Positions 13,827 through 22,129 of a DNA stretch of 22,330 bases are shown here, piece by piece (position 1 is the first letter of the stretch; each line of letters opens with the position of its first letter). The notes beneath the pieces are model-generated. The model worked only from the letters and a program-made list of their open reading frames with translations. It ran no database searches and had not been told where the DNA came from. The stretch spans positions 1 to 22,330 of the forward strand of contig CAKOVG010000017.1 in NCBI GenBank assembly GCA_934121875.1, given 5' to 3'. A program made the position numbers and the translations under genes. The DNA is from an uncultured Clostridia bacterium. GTDB lineage: Bacteria; Bacillota; Clostridia; TANB77; CAG-508.

Positions 13827-15191
13827 TTATTTTAATTTTTCTTCAATTAGTTTAACTAGTGTCTCTGCTTTTTCTTGAATATATGTTTGATTTTCTCCTT
13901 CTATCATTACACGAATTAATGGCTCTGTTCCTGAAGGTCTGATTAGTACTCTTCCGTTTCCTGCAAATTCTTTTTCTAGTTTTTCTATTTCACTTTGAAT
14001 TTGTGCATCTTCTTTATATTGATTTTTCTTTTCATTTGATATTTTTGCATTAACTAGTACTTGTGGATACATTTTTATAATATTACATAGCTCAGATGCT
14101 GTTTTTTGTTTTTCAAGCATAACTCTAATTAACATTAATGATGTTAATATTCCATCTCCTGTTGGGTTATAGTCTAAGAAAATTATGTGTCCAGATTGTT
14201 CTCCACCTATGTTGTAACCATTTTTCAACATTTCTTCTAAAACATATCTATCTCCAACTTTAGTTTGAACTAAAGTTAGTTTATTATTCTCTGCATATTT
14301 TTTCAAACCTAAGTTGCTCATTACTGTGGCAACTACTGTATCTTTTTTTAATGTTCCTTTTTCTTTCATATAGTTTGAAATAATAGCTAGTAATTTATCT
14401 CCATCAATTTCGTTTCCTTTTTCGTCAATTGCTAAGCATCTATCTCCATCACCGTCATAGGCAATTCCTAAATTGCAATTGTTTTCAACTACATATTTTT
14501 TTAGCATGTCTAAGTGTGTTGATCCACAGTTTTCATTGATATTTACACCATTAGGTGTATTGTTCATAATGTAGTGTTTTATTCCTAATGCTGTGAATAC
14601 TTTTTCTGCTGCAACTGAAGTTGCTCCATTTGCAGTATCTATTGCAACTACAAAGTCATTTGTGTCATAGCTCTCAAATTCTTCTTCAAAGTTTTTTCTA
14701 AAGAAATATACATATTCATCTAAAAGGTCTGTTCTAACTTCTGCTGTTCCAATTTTTTCATTAACTGCTGTAAAATCATTTAATTTGTTAGAATCCATCA
14801 TTTCTTCAATTTCTTCTTCTATTTCATCTGGAATTTTCATTCCTTTGTTACTAAAATACTTTACGCCATTAAATTCATATGTATTGTGTGATGCTGAGAT
14901 AACGACACTTGCATCTGCTTTTAGTTTTTTTGTTAAGTATGCTACACCTGGTGTTGGAATTACTCCTAAACTTTTTACATTTGCTCCATAGCTTAAAAAT
15001 CCAGCTGTCATAGCACTTTCTATTAATGTTCCTGAAATTCTAGTATCTCTACCTATTAAAATTGTAGGTGTATGATTTGTATGTTTAGCTAATGCATATG
15101 CTCCAGCTTTAGCTACTCTGTAAACTAATTCTGGAGATAATTCTGTATTAGCAATTCTTCTGATTCCATCTGTACCAAAATATTTTCTCAT
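13827..15191 (-). CDS. glmM: Phosphoglucosamine mutase
   Basis: A 454-residue alpha-D-phosphohexomutase that converts glucosamine-6-phosphate to glucosamine-1-phosphate for UDP-GlcNAc and peptidoglycan. The start is ATG 15191 (M-R-K-Y-F-G-T-D-G-I-R), with AGAAGGGA upstream; an earlier in-frame TTG is unsupported. Motifs in order are F-G-T-D-G-I-R at 5-11, the catalytic S-A-S-H-N at 99-103 (phospho-Ser101), the Mg-binding D-G-D-G-D-R at 246-251, the sugar-binding G-G-E-Q-S-G-H at 329-335, and the phosphate-binding R-P-S-G-T-E-P at 418-424. The N-terminal F-G-T-D-G-I-R and overall pattern match GlmM more than ManB/Pgm. The residues after S-H-N are T-Y-E-F in place of the usual P-x-x-D, a mild oddity next to the active site. 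Confidence 0.93.
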   Translation of the reverse strand: MRKYFGTDGIRRIANTELSPELVYRVAKAGAYALAKHTNHTPTILIGRDTRISGTLIESAMTAGFLSYGANVKSLGVIPTPGVAYLTKKLKADASVVISASHNTYEFNGVKYFSNKGMKIPDEIEEEIEEMMDSNKLNDFTAVNEKIGTAEVRTDLLDEYVYFFRKNFEEEFESYDTNDFVVAIDTANGATSVAAEKVFTALGIKHYIMNNTPNGVNINENCGSTHLDMLKKYVVENNCNLGIAYDGDGDRCLAIDEKGNEIDGDKLLAIISNYMKEKGTLKKDTVVATVMSNLGLKKYAENNKLTLVQTKVGDRYVLEEMLKNGYNIGGEQSGHIIFLDYNPTGDGILTSLMLIRVMLEKQKTASELCNIIKMYPQVLVNAKISNEKKNQYKEDAQIQSEIEKLEKEFAGNGRVLIRPSGTEPLIRVMIEGENQTYIQEKAETLVKLIEEKLK

Positions 15192-15247
15192 TTTTGTATT
15201 AATCCCTTCTATTTTTTTGTGCAATAATTATGCACTTTTCTTTTTAA

Positions 15248-15275
15248 ATTATATCATAATATTTAAAAATTGCAA
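15248..15275 (-). promoter_or_regulatory. Likely sigma-A promoter for glmM
   Basis: On the minus strand, TTGCAA (complement of 15270-15275), a 16-base spacer and TATAAT (complement of 15248-15253) lie in the 88-base gap between argS and glmM. The -10 box is perfect; the -35 box is one mismatch from consensus. It would give glmM a start independent of pfkA-argS. Confidence 0.6.
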
Positions 15276-15279
15276 TATT

Positions 15280-16989
15280 CTACATTTTTTCTGGCATTTG
15301 AATTCCTAATATACTTGCTCCTATTTTTAATACCAATCCTGTAGCATATGTTAAGTATAGCCTAGCATTTTGAACTGTTTTGTCTTCTCCAATTATTTTA
15401 TTTTCATTGTAAAAACTACTAAATGCTTGTGCAAGCTTTATTAAATATCTTGCTATAACATATGGTTCATATTTTTCTGCTGATTGTTTTAATATATCTT
15501 CAAATGAGTATATTAGTTTTAATACTCTTAGTGATTGAACATCTGTTAGTTTTGTAAAGTCAATTTCATCTATATTTGGCATATATTCTGCTTTTTCTAA
15601 CAGGCTTTTGGTTCTAACATAAATGTATTGCATGTATGGTCCTGTTTCTCCATTAAAGTTAAGCATTGTATCCCAATCAAATATTTCGTCCTTAATTCTA
15701 CTGTTGTATAAGTCATTAAATATAACTGCTCCGACTCCAATTTTTTTTGCAATTTCTGCTTTGTTTTCTAAATTTGGATTTTTTTCGTCCATAATTTTGG
15801 TTACTCTGTTAATTGCTTCATTTAATAAATCTTCTAGTTTTATCACATGTCCTTCTCTTGTTGACATTTTTCCCGTTTTTAATTGTACCATTCCAAAAGG
15901 AACATGAACTAATCCATTTGTATATTTTTCGTCTAAGTTTAAATGTTTAGCTGTTTCAAATACTTGTTTAAAGTGTAATATTTGTTCATAAGATGTTACA
16001 TATATAGCTTTGTCAAAGTTATATGTTCTTGCTCTGTATACAATTGCTGCTAAGTCACGAGTAGCATATGTAGTTGAACCATTTGTTTTTTCTATAATAC
16101 ATGGTGGCATGTCATATTCATCTAAATTTACTACCATAGCTCCTTCTGAAAGTTGTAATAGATTTTTTTTCTTTAAAATGTCTACTATTTCTCCCATTTT
16201 ATCTGAGTAAAAGGCTTCTCCATTCCATGAGTCAAATTCAACATTTAGTAATTTGTATACTTTTTGAAATTCTTTTAAGCTTAAGTCTTTAAATCTAGTC
16301 CATAGTTCTACACAGTATGGATCTCCATCTTCTAGCTTTTTAAAGTTATTTCTACATTCTTCTAAAACACTTTCGTCTTCTTTGCATAGGTTGTTTATTC
16401 TAACGTAAATTTTAGTAAGTTCATCAATTGGGTTTGCTTCAATATTGTATTCTGCCCCCCATCTTTTATATCCTTCTATTAGTTTACCAAATTGTGTTCC
16501 ATAGTCTCCTAAGTGGTTAATACCTGTGCAATTATATCCTAGATGTTTATATGTTTTGTATATAGCATTTCCAATTACTGTTGAACGTAAGTGACCTATA
16601 TGGAAAGGTTTTGCAATGTTTGGAGCAGAATAGTCAACTACCACATTTTTTCCGTTTCCAACAGTACTTTTTCCATAGTCTTCTTGTTTTTCTGCAATTT
16701 CAGTTAATACATTTGATGCGTATTCTTGTGGCATTATATAAAAATTTAAGTATCCATTTACTACATCAATATTTTGCATAAAACTATTTTCAAATTTTAT
16801 GTTGTCTTTTATATCTTGAGCTATCATTTGTGGAGCTTTTTTTAACTCTTTTGCTAATTTAAAACAAGGAAAAGAAAAATCTCCCATTTTTTCATCCGCT
16901 GGTATTTCAATATATCCAATAATTTGTTCTTCTGATATATTTGTTATTTTGCTTATTTCATTTGCTATTTTTTGCTTAAAATCTACCAT
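15280..16989 (-). CDS. argS: Arginyl-tRNA synthetase
   Basis: A 569-residue class I aminoacyl-tRNA synthetase charging tRNA-Arg. The start M-V-D-F-K (ATG 16989) is placed 8 bases after AAAAAGGAG; an ATG six bases earlier would be only 2 bases from that site. The N-terminal Add-1 domain (about 1-110) recognises the tRNA D-loop. Then come D-Y-S-A-P-N-I-A-K-P-F-H-I-G-H (HIGH at 130-133) and K-M-S-T-R-E-G at 374-380, the usual ArgRS variant of KMSKS. The C-terminal helical DALR-type anticodon-binding domain ends in the typical M-P-E-K-M. It follows pfkA by about 19 bases and is probably cotranscribed with it. Confidence 0.96.
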   Translation of the reverse strand: MVDFKQKIANEISKITNISEEQIIGYIEIPADEKMGDFSFPCFKLAKELKKAPQMIAQDIKDNIKFENSFMQNIDVVNGYLNFYIMPQEYASNVLTEIAEKQEDYGKSTVGNGKNVVVDYSAPNIAKPFHIGHLRSTVIGNAIYKTYKHLGYNCTGINHLGDYGTQFGKLIEGYKRWGAEYNIEANPIDELTKIYVRINNLCKEDESVLEECRNNFKKLEDGDPYCVELWTRFKDLSLKEFQKVYKLLNVEFDSWNGEAFYSDKMGEIVDILKKKNLLQLSEGAMVVNLDEYDMPPCIIEKTNGSTTYATRDLAAIVYRARTYNFDKAIYVTSYEQILHFKQVFETAKHLNLDEKYTNGLVHVPFGMVQLKTGKMSTREGHVIKLEDLLNEAINRVTKIMDEKNPNLENKAEIAKKIGVGAVIFNDLYNSRIKDEIFDWDTMLNFNGETGPYMQYIYVRTKSLLEKAEYMPNIDEIDFTKLTDVQSLRVLKLIYSFEDILKQSAEKYEPYVIARYLIKLAQAFSSFYNENKIIGEDKTVQNARLYLTYATGLVLKIGASILGIQMPEKM

Positions 16990-17008
16990 TTGCATTACTC
17001 CTTTTTTA

Positions 17009-18151
17009 TTAGTCACCTAAATTTATTCCTATATGTCTTGCTGTTTTTACTAAGTCATTATCTAAGTTTACTCTTCTAATATTACTTTCTGGTGTATTTC
17101 CTGATGCTGCACCTATTTTTTTATTGTTTCCAACCACGTCTTCTAGCGGTACACTATTTAATTTTCCATCTTTTATAACTGCTAGCACATTGAATTTTTC
17201 TTCTAAAGCAAGTTCCATAGCTTTTGCACCATACTTTGTAGAAAGCACTCTATCAAATGCTGTTGGGCTTCCACCTCTTTGCATATATCCTAAAACTGTA
17301 CATCTTGCTTCTAGTCCAGTTAATTCTTGAAGTTGTTGTGCTACTCTTTCTCCTGCTCCTCCAAGTTTAATGTTATCTACACCATTTCCTCGTTCTCGTA
17401 TATTTTTAACACTAATTTCTCCATCTATTGGTTTTGCTCCTTCTGCAACAACAACTATGCTAAATTCTTTTCCTCGTTTTTTTCTATTAAGAATTTTTTG
17501 TGCTGCTTTATTTATATCATATGGTATTTCTGGTATTAATGCTACATCGGCTCCTCCAGCAATTGCTGATTCTAATGCAATCCACCCTGCATACCTTCCC
17601 ATAACTTCTAATACCATTATTCTATGATGTGTGTCGGCAGTTGTATGAAGTCTGTCTAATGCTTCTGCTGCAACACTAACTGCTGTATTATATCCAAATG
17701 TAATTTCTGTACATGCAACGTCATTGTCAATTGTTTTTGGTACTCCTATTATATTTATTCCTTTCAATGATAAATCTCTAGCAGACTTTTGTGTTCCATC
17801 TCCACCTAATGTGAATAGGCAATCTATTTCGTCTTTTTTTATATTTTCTACACATTTATCTGACAAGTCTTTATATACAATTTCGCCATTTTCTTTTACA
17901 GGATAGCAAAACACGTTTGCATTCGTGGAAGATCCTATTATAGAACCACCTTTTGGTAAAATTCCAATAGCATTTCCTTTTGAGCTTGTACCTAATTGTA
18001 CATAATTATTTTCTAACAATCCTCTATATCCATCTATAAATCCATAACATTCTACATTACTATTTTCAGCAGTTTTTATAATAGCCCTAATAACTGCATT
18101 GAAACCTGAAACATCTCCACCATTTGCTAAAATGGCTACTCTTTTTATCAT
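17009..18151 (-). CDS. 6-phosphofructokinase, mixed ATP/PPi group
   Basis: A 380-residue group A phosphofructokinase that phosphorylates fructose-6-phosphate in glycolysis. ATG 18151 follows AAAGGTGG. Motifs are G-G-D-V-S-G-F-N-A near residue 11 (nucleotide loop), G-G-D-G-T at 116-120, P-K-T-I-D-N-D at 138-144 (catalytic Asp), and M-G-R-Y-A-G-W at 184-190. Two residues judge the donor. Gly after Asp in G-G-D-G-T corresponds to ATP enzymes, while Lys in P-K-T (Gly in ATP enzymes) is typical of PPi enzymes. The combination is that of the mixed group, in which some members use ATP and others PPi, so the donor is open. It has a promoter at 18184-18211 and leads into argS. Confidence 0.9.
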   Translation of the reverse strand: MIKRVAILANGGDVSGFNAVIRAIIKTAENSNVECYGFIDGYRGLLENNYVQLGTSSKGNAIGILPKGGSIIGSSTNANVFCYPVKENGEIVYKDLSDKCVENIKKDEIDCLFTLGGDGTQKSARDLSLKGINIIGVPKTIDNDVACTEITFGYNTAVSVAAEALDRLHTTADTHHRIMVLEVMGRYAGWIALESAIAGGADVALIPEIPYDINKAAQKILNRKKRGKEFSIVVVAEGAKPIDGEISVKNIRERGNGVDNIKLGGAGERVAQQLQELTGLEARCTVLGYMQRGGSPTAFDRVLSTKYGAKAMELALEEKFNVLAVIKDGKLNSVPLEDVVGNNKKIGAASGNTPESNIRRVNLDNDLVKTARHIGINLGD

Positions 18152-18183
18152 AATTTTTCCACCTTTCAACTATTATTGCTACT

Positions 18184-18211
18184 ATTATATCAATAAATCA
18201 AAAAAATACAA
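18184..18211 (-). promoter_or_regulatory. Likely sigma-A promoter for pfkA-type gene and argS
   Basis: A perfect TATAAT (complement of 18184-18189) is preceded at 16 bases by TTGTAT (complement of 18206-18211). The -10 box is about 33 bases upstream of the ATG. The weak -35 box lowers confidence. Confidence 0.55.
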
Positions 18212-18251
18212 TAAAAATGTTTAAAAATATTTGATTTTTACTATACACCAT

Positions 18252-18284
18252 AAAAAAACAGTAGCCATATTTTTGGCTACTGTT
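18252..18284 (-). terminator. Intrinsic terminator of the SSB-like gene
   Basis: Read on the minus strand, ACAGTAGCCA, a 6-base loop and TGGCTACTGT form a perfect 10-bp stem followed by a run of T (complement of 18252-18258). It starts about 12 bases after the stop codon at 18296. Confidence 0.9.
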
Positions 18285-18295
18285 CTAGCATTATC

Positions 18296-18931
18296 TTAAG
18301 TTGTTTTTTTAAAACCTAATTTCATTGCCGAAATTTCATATGCCACTTTTACCTCTGTTTCTCCATAGGGAGATTCATTGGTGGAATTGCGGGTTTGAAA
18401 TCTTCCAGTCAGCTTAACTAAACTCCCTTCTGCATATGATGCAACTTTTCTTGCATCATTATCCCAGAAATTAACTGGAATAAGTGATTTCTTATGCAGT
18501 ATTTCATTTTCAATGACGGTTTCCATAATGATTTTTTCTGTTTTGGGTATTATTCTCAGTAATTTCTTTTTTGCGATTTTACCTGCAAGGTAGATAATAT
18601 TTGTTGCTTTGCCCTTTTCTTGTGGAATTGACATATGAGTTGCCCGGACAAAAACTTTGAGATGTTCTTTGCCGTCTTTTTCAACACACTTTTCAGATAA
18701 AACAATTCCTTCAACTCTGATGGTTTCACCCTTTTGGATAGAATAAATTCCATCCAACAGCAGTTTGCTTGCTCTGACAATTACGTAATCGTAGCCTTCA
18801 CTTTTTCTCTTAATTTTTAATATGCATTCGTAAAACTGCTGAGAAGAAATAGCTTTTTTGGTTCTGGAATATACATATGTAAATTCCTTTTCCACAATTC
18901 CTTCTAAAATGGCCTCATTCTGGTTATACAT
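18296..18931 (-). CDS. Single-stranded DNA-binding (OB-fold) protein, two-domain SSB-like
   Basis: A 211-residue protein; ATG 18931 follows a strong GGAGG (18942-18946). Two OB-fold-like units are visible. Residues 1-95 hold a G-x-V-x-x-x-F opening, an F-Y-E-C-I-L-K-I strand and I-R-V-E-G-I-V. Residues about 105-211 hold N-I-I-Y-L-A-G-K-I, I-P-V-N-F-W-D-N-D-A-R and V-K-L-T-G-R-F-Q-T-R. The I-P-V-x-x-W-x-x-x-A-R and G-R-F-Q-S/T-R patterns are those of SSB/PriB-like proteins that occur in Clostridia beside the essential SSB. There is no acidic D-D-I-P-F tail, so it should not recruit the usual SSB partners. Its G+C is visibly higher than its neighbours. It is monocistronic, with its own promoter, operator-like palindrome, leader hairpin and terminator between spoIIIA and pfkA. 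Confidence 0.8.
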   Translation of the reverse strand: MYNQNEAILEGIVEKEFTYVYSRTKKAISSQQFYECILKIKRKSEGYDYVIVRASKLLLDGIYSIQKGETIRVEGIVLSEKCVEKDGKEHLKVFVRATHMSIPQEKGKATNIIYLAGKIAKKKLLRIIPKTEKIIMETVIENEILHKKSLIPVNFWDNDARKVASYAEGSLVKLTGRFQTRNSTNESPYGETEVKVAYEISAMKLGFKKTT

Positions 18932-18953
18932 TGTCTGTTTTCCTCCTGTGTAA

Positions 18954-18988
18954 TAAAAAATAGTAAAATGCTAGAATATTTTTACTAT
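18954..18988 (-). terminator. Terminator-like hairpin in the leader of the SSB-like gene
   Basis: On the minus strand, ATAGTAAAA, an 11-base loop and TTTTACTAT form a 9-bp stem followed by TTTTT. It lies between the start point and the ribosome site, where an attenuator would sit. The stem is AT-rich, so its strength is uncertain. Confidence 0.45.
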
Positions 18989-19034
18989 ATAAGTAATATA
19001 CTTATATTATACACTTTTATCCAACAATTGTCAA
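18987..19034 (-). promoter_or_regulatory. Consensus promoter and palindromic operator of the SSB-like gene
   Basis: On the minus strand, TTGACA (complement of 19029-19034), a 17-base spacer and TATAAT (complement of 19006-19011) form an ideal sigma-A promoter. Overlapping its downstream edge is a perfect palindrome with 9-base arms, ATATAAGTA-N3-TACTTATAT (18987-19007), which covers the expected start point. A repressor bound there would silence the gene. Confidence 0.75.
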
Positions 19035-19065
19035 ATTTTTGTTTGATTTTTGATGTTATATATTT

Positions 19066-19710
19066 CTAGTTTTTGCAACTTATATTTATCTTATTAGTTT
19101 TTGCATTTAATTCTCTTGTTATAATATTTTGAATTTGTGCAATATCTTTTTCATCTAGTTTGTCTTTTTTTACTATACCTGTTACGTTTCCATTGTTTAC
19201 AAATATTATAATATTTTGAAATCCTTTTGTTTTTATTAAATTTTCTGCTATCATAATTGAATTTTTTTCATTATTTATTCTTTTTATTTCTTCTTGTGCT
19301 GTTTTCTTTTCTTCTGAGCTTAGATTATTAGTTTCTAATATTTTTTGATAATTATCTAACATTTGAGAATACATTTTATCTCTGTCTAGTCTTGATTGAG
19401 CAAAATAGCTGTCTTCTTGTACTAATGTATTTTTAGTTGTGTTGTTATCTGTATTATTAGTAGCAACATTTTCTATGATGTTTTGTACAGTTTCATTTTG
19501 TGTTTGTTTGTTTTCTGTAGCTTCATTTGCACTTACTAATCGAGCGTCGCCTATTCCTGCCATTAGTTCTGAATCAGCTACACTACTTGTAGGGATTAAA
19601 TTACTTTCTTTATTTTGATTTGCAAAATTTAAATATCCTGCTGTAACTAGCATAAGTGCTATTACTGCAACAACAATTTGATTTCTTTTTAAAATTTTCA
19701 TATATACCAT
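19066..19710 (-). CDS. spoIIIAH: Stage III sporulation protein AH
   Basis: A 214-residue mother-cell membrane protein. By family it pairs with forespore SpoIIQ to form the channel across the intermembrane space of the engulfed forespore. ATG 19710 is chosen because AAAGGA lies 6 bases upstream. A single helix (about residues 12-30) is followed by a long Asn/Thr-rich linker. The C-terminal domain contains S-R-L-D-R-D-K and a long coiled helix, then the ring-building fold (I-A-E-N-L-I-K-T-K-G-F, I-I-I-F-V-N-N-G-N-V, I-V-K). It is the last gene of the operon, 13 bases after spoIIIAG. Mother-cell sigma-E control is known for the operon; its promoter is outside the window. Confidence 0.93.
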   Translation of the reverse strand: MVYMKILKRNQIVVAVIALMLVTAGYLNFANQNKESNLIPTSSVADSELMAGIGDARLVSANEATENKQTQNETVQNIIENVATNNTDNNTTKNTLVQEDSYFAQSRLDRDKMYSQMLDNYQKILETNNLSSEEKKTAQEEIKRINNEKNSIMIAENLIKTKGFQNIIIFVNNGNVTGIVKKDKLDEKDIAQIQNIITRELNAKTNKINISCKN

Positions 19711-19723
19711 TTCAAATCCTTTC

Positions 19724-20326
19724 TTAATTTTTACTCATTGCAAAAACTTGTATTTTATGTGATGCCAAACCTGTAACCGCTTCTACTGCTTGAATAATAT
19801 CAGCTTTTATACTTGTATTTGTAGCCCCTTGTGCTGTAATAATTGCTCCCTCAACTTTAGGGCTCACAGTACTTTGGGTTATAGGTGTTTTTGTTCCATT
19901 AGTTTCTTGATATATAACTTCTCTTTTTATGTCTGTTTCAACTACTTTTCTTGTTCCACCAGTTTTATCTTGTTCTTGAGTATCTTTTTGAGATGAGTCT
20001 TCATTATATAGTGGAAGTGTTTGACTAGTTTGTGAATACGTAATTAAAACCTTTACTTTTCCTACTCCATTTATTTTTTGAAGTATTTCTTCTAATTGAT
20101 TACTTAAGTTATCATGCTTTTGTTCTTTAATGTTTTGTTCTTGTGTAGCAAGTTTCTTATTGCTATCTATACTCTTTGTTTCTTCTTTTTTATCCTTCCA
20201 AATTAAATTTATAGCAACTAATACTACAATAAGTACAATTAGAAAAAATACTAAGTTTTCAATTTTCTTTTTGTTATTTCCATCATCTGATTTTGAAACT
20301 AATTCCTTTATTTTATCATTAAACAT
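19724..20326 (-). CDS. spoIIIAG: Stage III sporulation protein AG
   Basis: A 200-residue mother-cell membrane protein with one helix (about 24-43) and a C-terminal ring-building domain. By family, it oligomerises into a large ring stacked in the channel. Start ATG 20326 follows TTAGGAGG. Diagnostic stretches are L-E-E-I-L-Q-K-I-N-G-V-G-K-V-K-V-L-I-T-Y, P-K-V-E-G-A-I-I-T-A-Q-G-A, and a helix with A-D-I-I-Q-A-V-E-A-V-T-G-L. The V-I-Y-Q beta insert and the Thr/Ser-rich loop before it are typical. It lies between spoIIIAF and spoIIIAH. Confidence 0.94.
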   Translation of the reverse strand: MFNDKIKELVSKSDDGNNKKKIENLVFFLIVLIVVLVAINLIWKDKKEETKSIDSNKKLATQEQNIKEQKHDNLSNQLEEILQKINGVGKVKVLITYSQTSQTLPLYNEDSSQKDTQEQDKTGGTRKVVETDIKREVIYQETNGTKTPITQSTVSPKVEGAIITAQGATNTSIKADIIQAVEAVTGLASHKIQVFAMSKN

Positions 20327-20337
20327 ATTTATTCCTC

Positions 20338-20925
20338 CTAATTTATATTTATGTTTTTTTCTTCTAAGTTATATATGCCACTTAAATATGCCTTCAAATC
20401 ATTTTGTTCCTTATTTGAAATACTTATATTTTCTTCTTTTTCTTCAGTAGTATTACTAATTGTAACATTTATTTTATTCACACCTTTAACCTCGTTTGTT
20501 TCTTCATCTTTCTTTTTACTAACTTGTGCAAATATTTTTTTTAAAGTATATTGTTCATTATTAGATATTTCTAAAGTCAAACTTTTAACACTATATCCTT
20601 TTTCTTGTATCTTTTGTTTCATATCATTTTTCAGGTTTGTTATATATACTTGTTTAATTTGATTTTGTTGGCTATTCTCTATATTTTTCTGACTGTTTTT
20701 AGCAGATACATCTATATATGTATTTATGTCATATATGTCTGATACTCTAAATTCATTTCCTGTAACTTTGGTTATTACGGGAGAAACTATTGAAAACAAT
20801 ATATATACTCCAATTACAACCTTAACATATTTTTTACAATTACCGTCTGGTAAAAGCATTTCAATAATTGTACCAATTATAACTGCTATTATAATTCCTT
20901 GTATCCAACCACTTATCCAATTCAT
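20338..20925 (-). CDS. spoIIIAF: Stage III sporulation protein AF
   Basis: A 195-residue protein; ATG 20925 (M-N-W-I-S-G-W) follows GGGAGA, and an earlier in-frame TTG is not supported. Two N-terminal helices (about 8-24 and 34-52) carry the family features I-I-E-M-L-L-P-D-G-N-C-K-K-Y-V-K and V-I-G-V-Y-I-L-F-S-I-V-S-P. A soluble C-terminal domain with a ring-building-like fold follows. It is a component of the SpoIIIA machine, whose exact role is less clear than that of AG or AH. It is placed in the conserved order after AE. Confidence 0.93.
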   Translation of the reverse strand: MNWISGWIQGIIIAVIIGTIIEMLLPDGNCKKYVKVVIGVYILFSIVSPVITKVTGNEFRVSDIYDINTYIDVSAKNSQKNIENSQQNQIKQVYITNLKNDMKQKIQEKGYSVKSLTLEISNNEQYTLKKIFAQVSKKKDEETNEVKGVNKINVTISNTTEEKEENISISNKEQNDLKAYLSGIYNLEEKNININ

Positions 20926-20962
20926 TTTTTCTTTTCTCCCATGATTATTTTTCAACTAGTGT

Positions 20963-22114
20963 CTATCTATACATTAATCCACTATTAGTAATCTTTAGTA
21001 CCAAAGTAGTTCCTACAATTAGCATTACAGATACACTACACATAATTGCAAGTAGCATTTTAAAGGTTTTTCCCATTTCTTCTAAAAGTTTTACTATTTT
21101 CTCATCTGCTATTGGTTGGCATACAGCTCCTGCTAAGTAATATAGCCCCATTAGTATTACAAGTTTAATTATTGGTCCAACACATATTGCAATTACTACC
21201 ACTACTCCAACTATTCCAACTGCATTTTTTAATATATTGCTACACCCCATTACAGTATCTACTGCATCGCCTAATATTTTACCTACTACTGGTATAAAAT
21301 TTGAAACAGCAGCTTTAGTAGTTTTGGCTGTTATTCCATCTACTGTACTGCTTAGGCTTCCTTCTACTGAGATTATTCCTACAAATAATGTAAGTACAAC
21401 ACCTAATGTCCATACAACTGCAGAATTAAAGAACTTTGATAGTTTGTCTACTTGAATTCTACTAGATACTTTTGAAATAATTGCTAATGCTGTTGATATT
21501 AGTACAAATGGCAGTAAAATAGTAGTTATAAAGTTGCCTATGAAAGTTATTATAAATAATATAATTGGTTCTAGTATTCCGGCTGATGCAAAGTTGCCAG
21601 TAGTTAACATTAAAGTAATAAGCAGTGGCACTAAGCTATTCATAAATCCAACTAGATTTTGAATACTTGTTTTTACCATTTGAAGAATATCTGAGAAATT
21701 TGCCATTATTAAAGTAACTATCAAAATATATTGAACATAATATGTAATTTGGGCAACATTTTTGTTTTCTAATCCTTCACTAATGCTTTTTAATATGCTA
21801 TGAATTATAATTATTACAAGTATGCTTCCTAATACGGTAGCACAGTTTAATACTTCTTTTCCTACTAAACTTACTATGCTTTTTATAATTGTATCATTGT
21901 CTATTTTTCCAGTAATTGCTGAAGTAAATAATTCATTTACATTTATATCTTTAAAAGTATTTTGTGTATATTTTTGTGCTTCTTTTATAAAGCTTGATAT
22001 GTTTAATTCCTCTTGTTGTGACTGTAAAACGTCTTGACTATTTGTTTCTGTAGCTATGCAAATACTTGGAATAAAAATTAAAAACAAAATGGTTATGATA
22101 AATATTTTTTTCAT
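20963..22114 (-). CDS. spoIIIAE: Stage III sporulation protein AE
   Basis: A 383-residue polytopic membrane protein. ATG 22114 follows AAAAAGGAA. An N-terminal signal-type helix (residues 1-20) leads to a polar segment, then to about seven or eight hydrophobic helices. Recognisable conserved parts are F-M-N-S-L-V-P-L-L-I-T-L-M, F-I-P-V-V-G-K-I-L-G-D-A-V-D-T-V-M-G, and Y-Y-L-A-G-A-V-C-Q-P-I-A-D near the C-terminus. It is one of the membrane core subunits of the SpoIIIA-SpoIIQ feeding-tube complex. It follows spoIIIAD by 15 bases and precedes AF. Confidence 0.95.
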   Translation of the reverse strand: MKKIFIITILFLIFIPSICIATETNSQDVLQSQQEELNISSFIKEAQKYTQNTFKDINVNELFTSAITGKIDNDTIIKSIVSLVGKEVLNCATVLGSILVIIIIHSILKSISEGLENKNVAQITYYVQYILIVTLIMANFSDILQMVKTSIQNLVGFMNSLVPLLITLMLTTGNFASAGILEPIILFIITFIGNFITTILLPFVLISTALAIISKVSSRIQVDKLSKFFNSAVVWTLGVVLTLFVGIISVEGSLSSTVDGITAKTTKAAVSNFIPVVGKILGDAVDTVMGCSNILKNAVGIVGVVVVIAICVGPIIKLVILMGLYYLAGAVCQPIADEKIVKLLEEMGKTFKMLLAIMCSVSVMLIVGTTLVLKITNSGLMYR

Positions 22115-22129
22115 TTGTTTAATTCCTTT

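Noticed and set aside
15192..15224. Longer GlmM start (TTG) and longer argS, pfkA and spoIIIAF starts
   Set aside because: In each case the alternative lacks a properly spaced ribosome site and extends past the usual N-terminus of the family.
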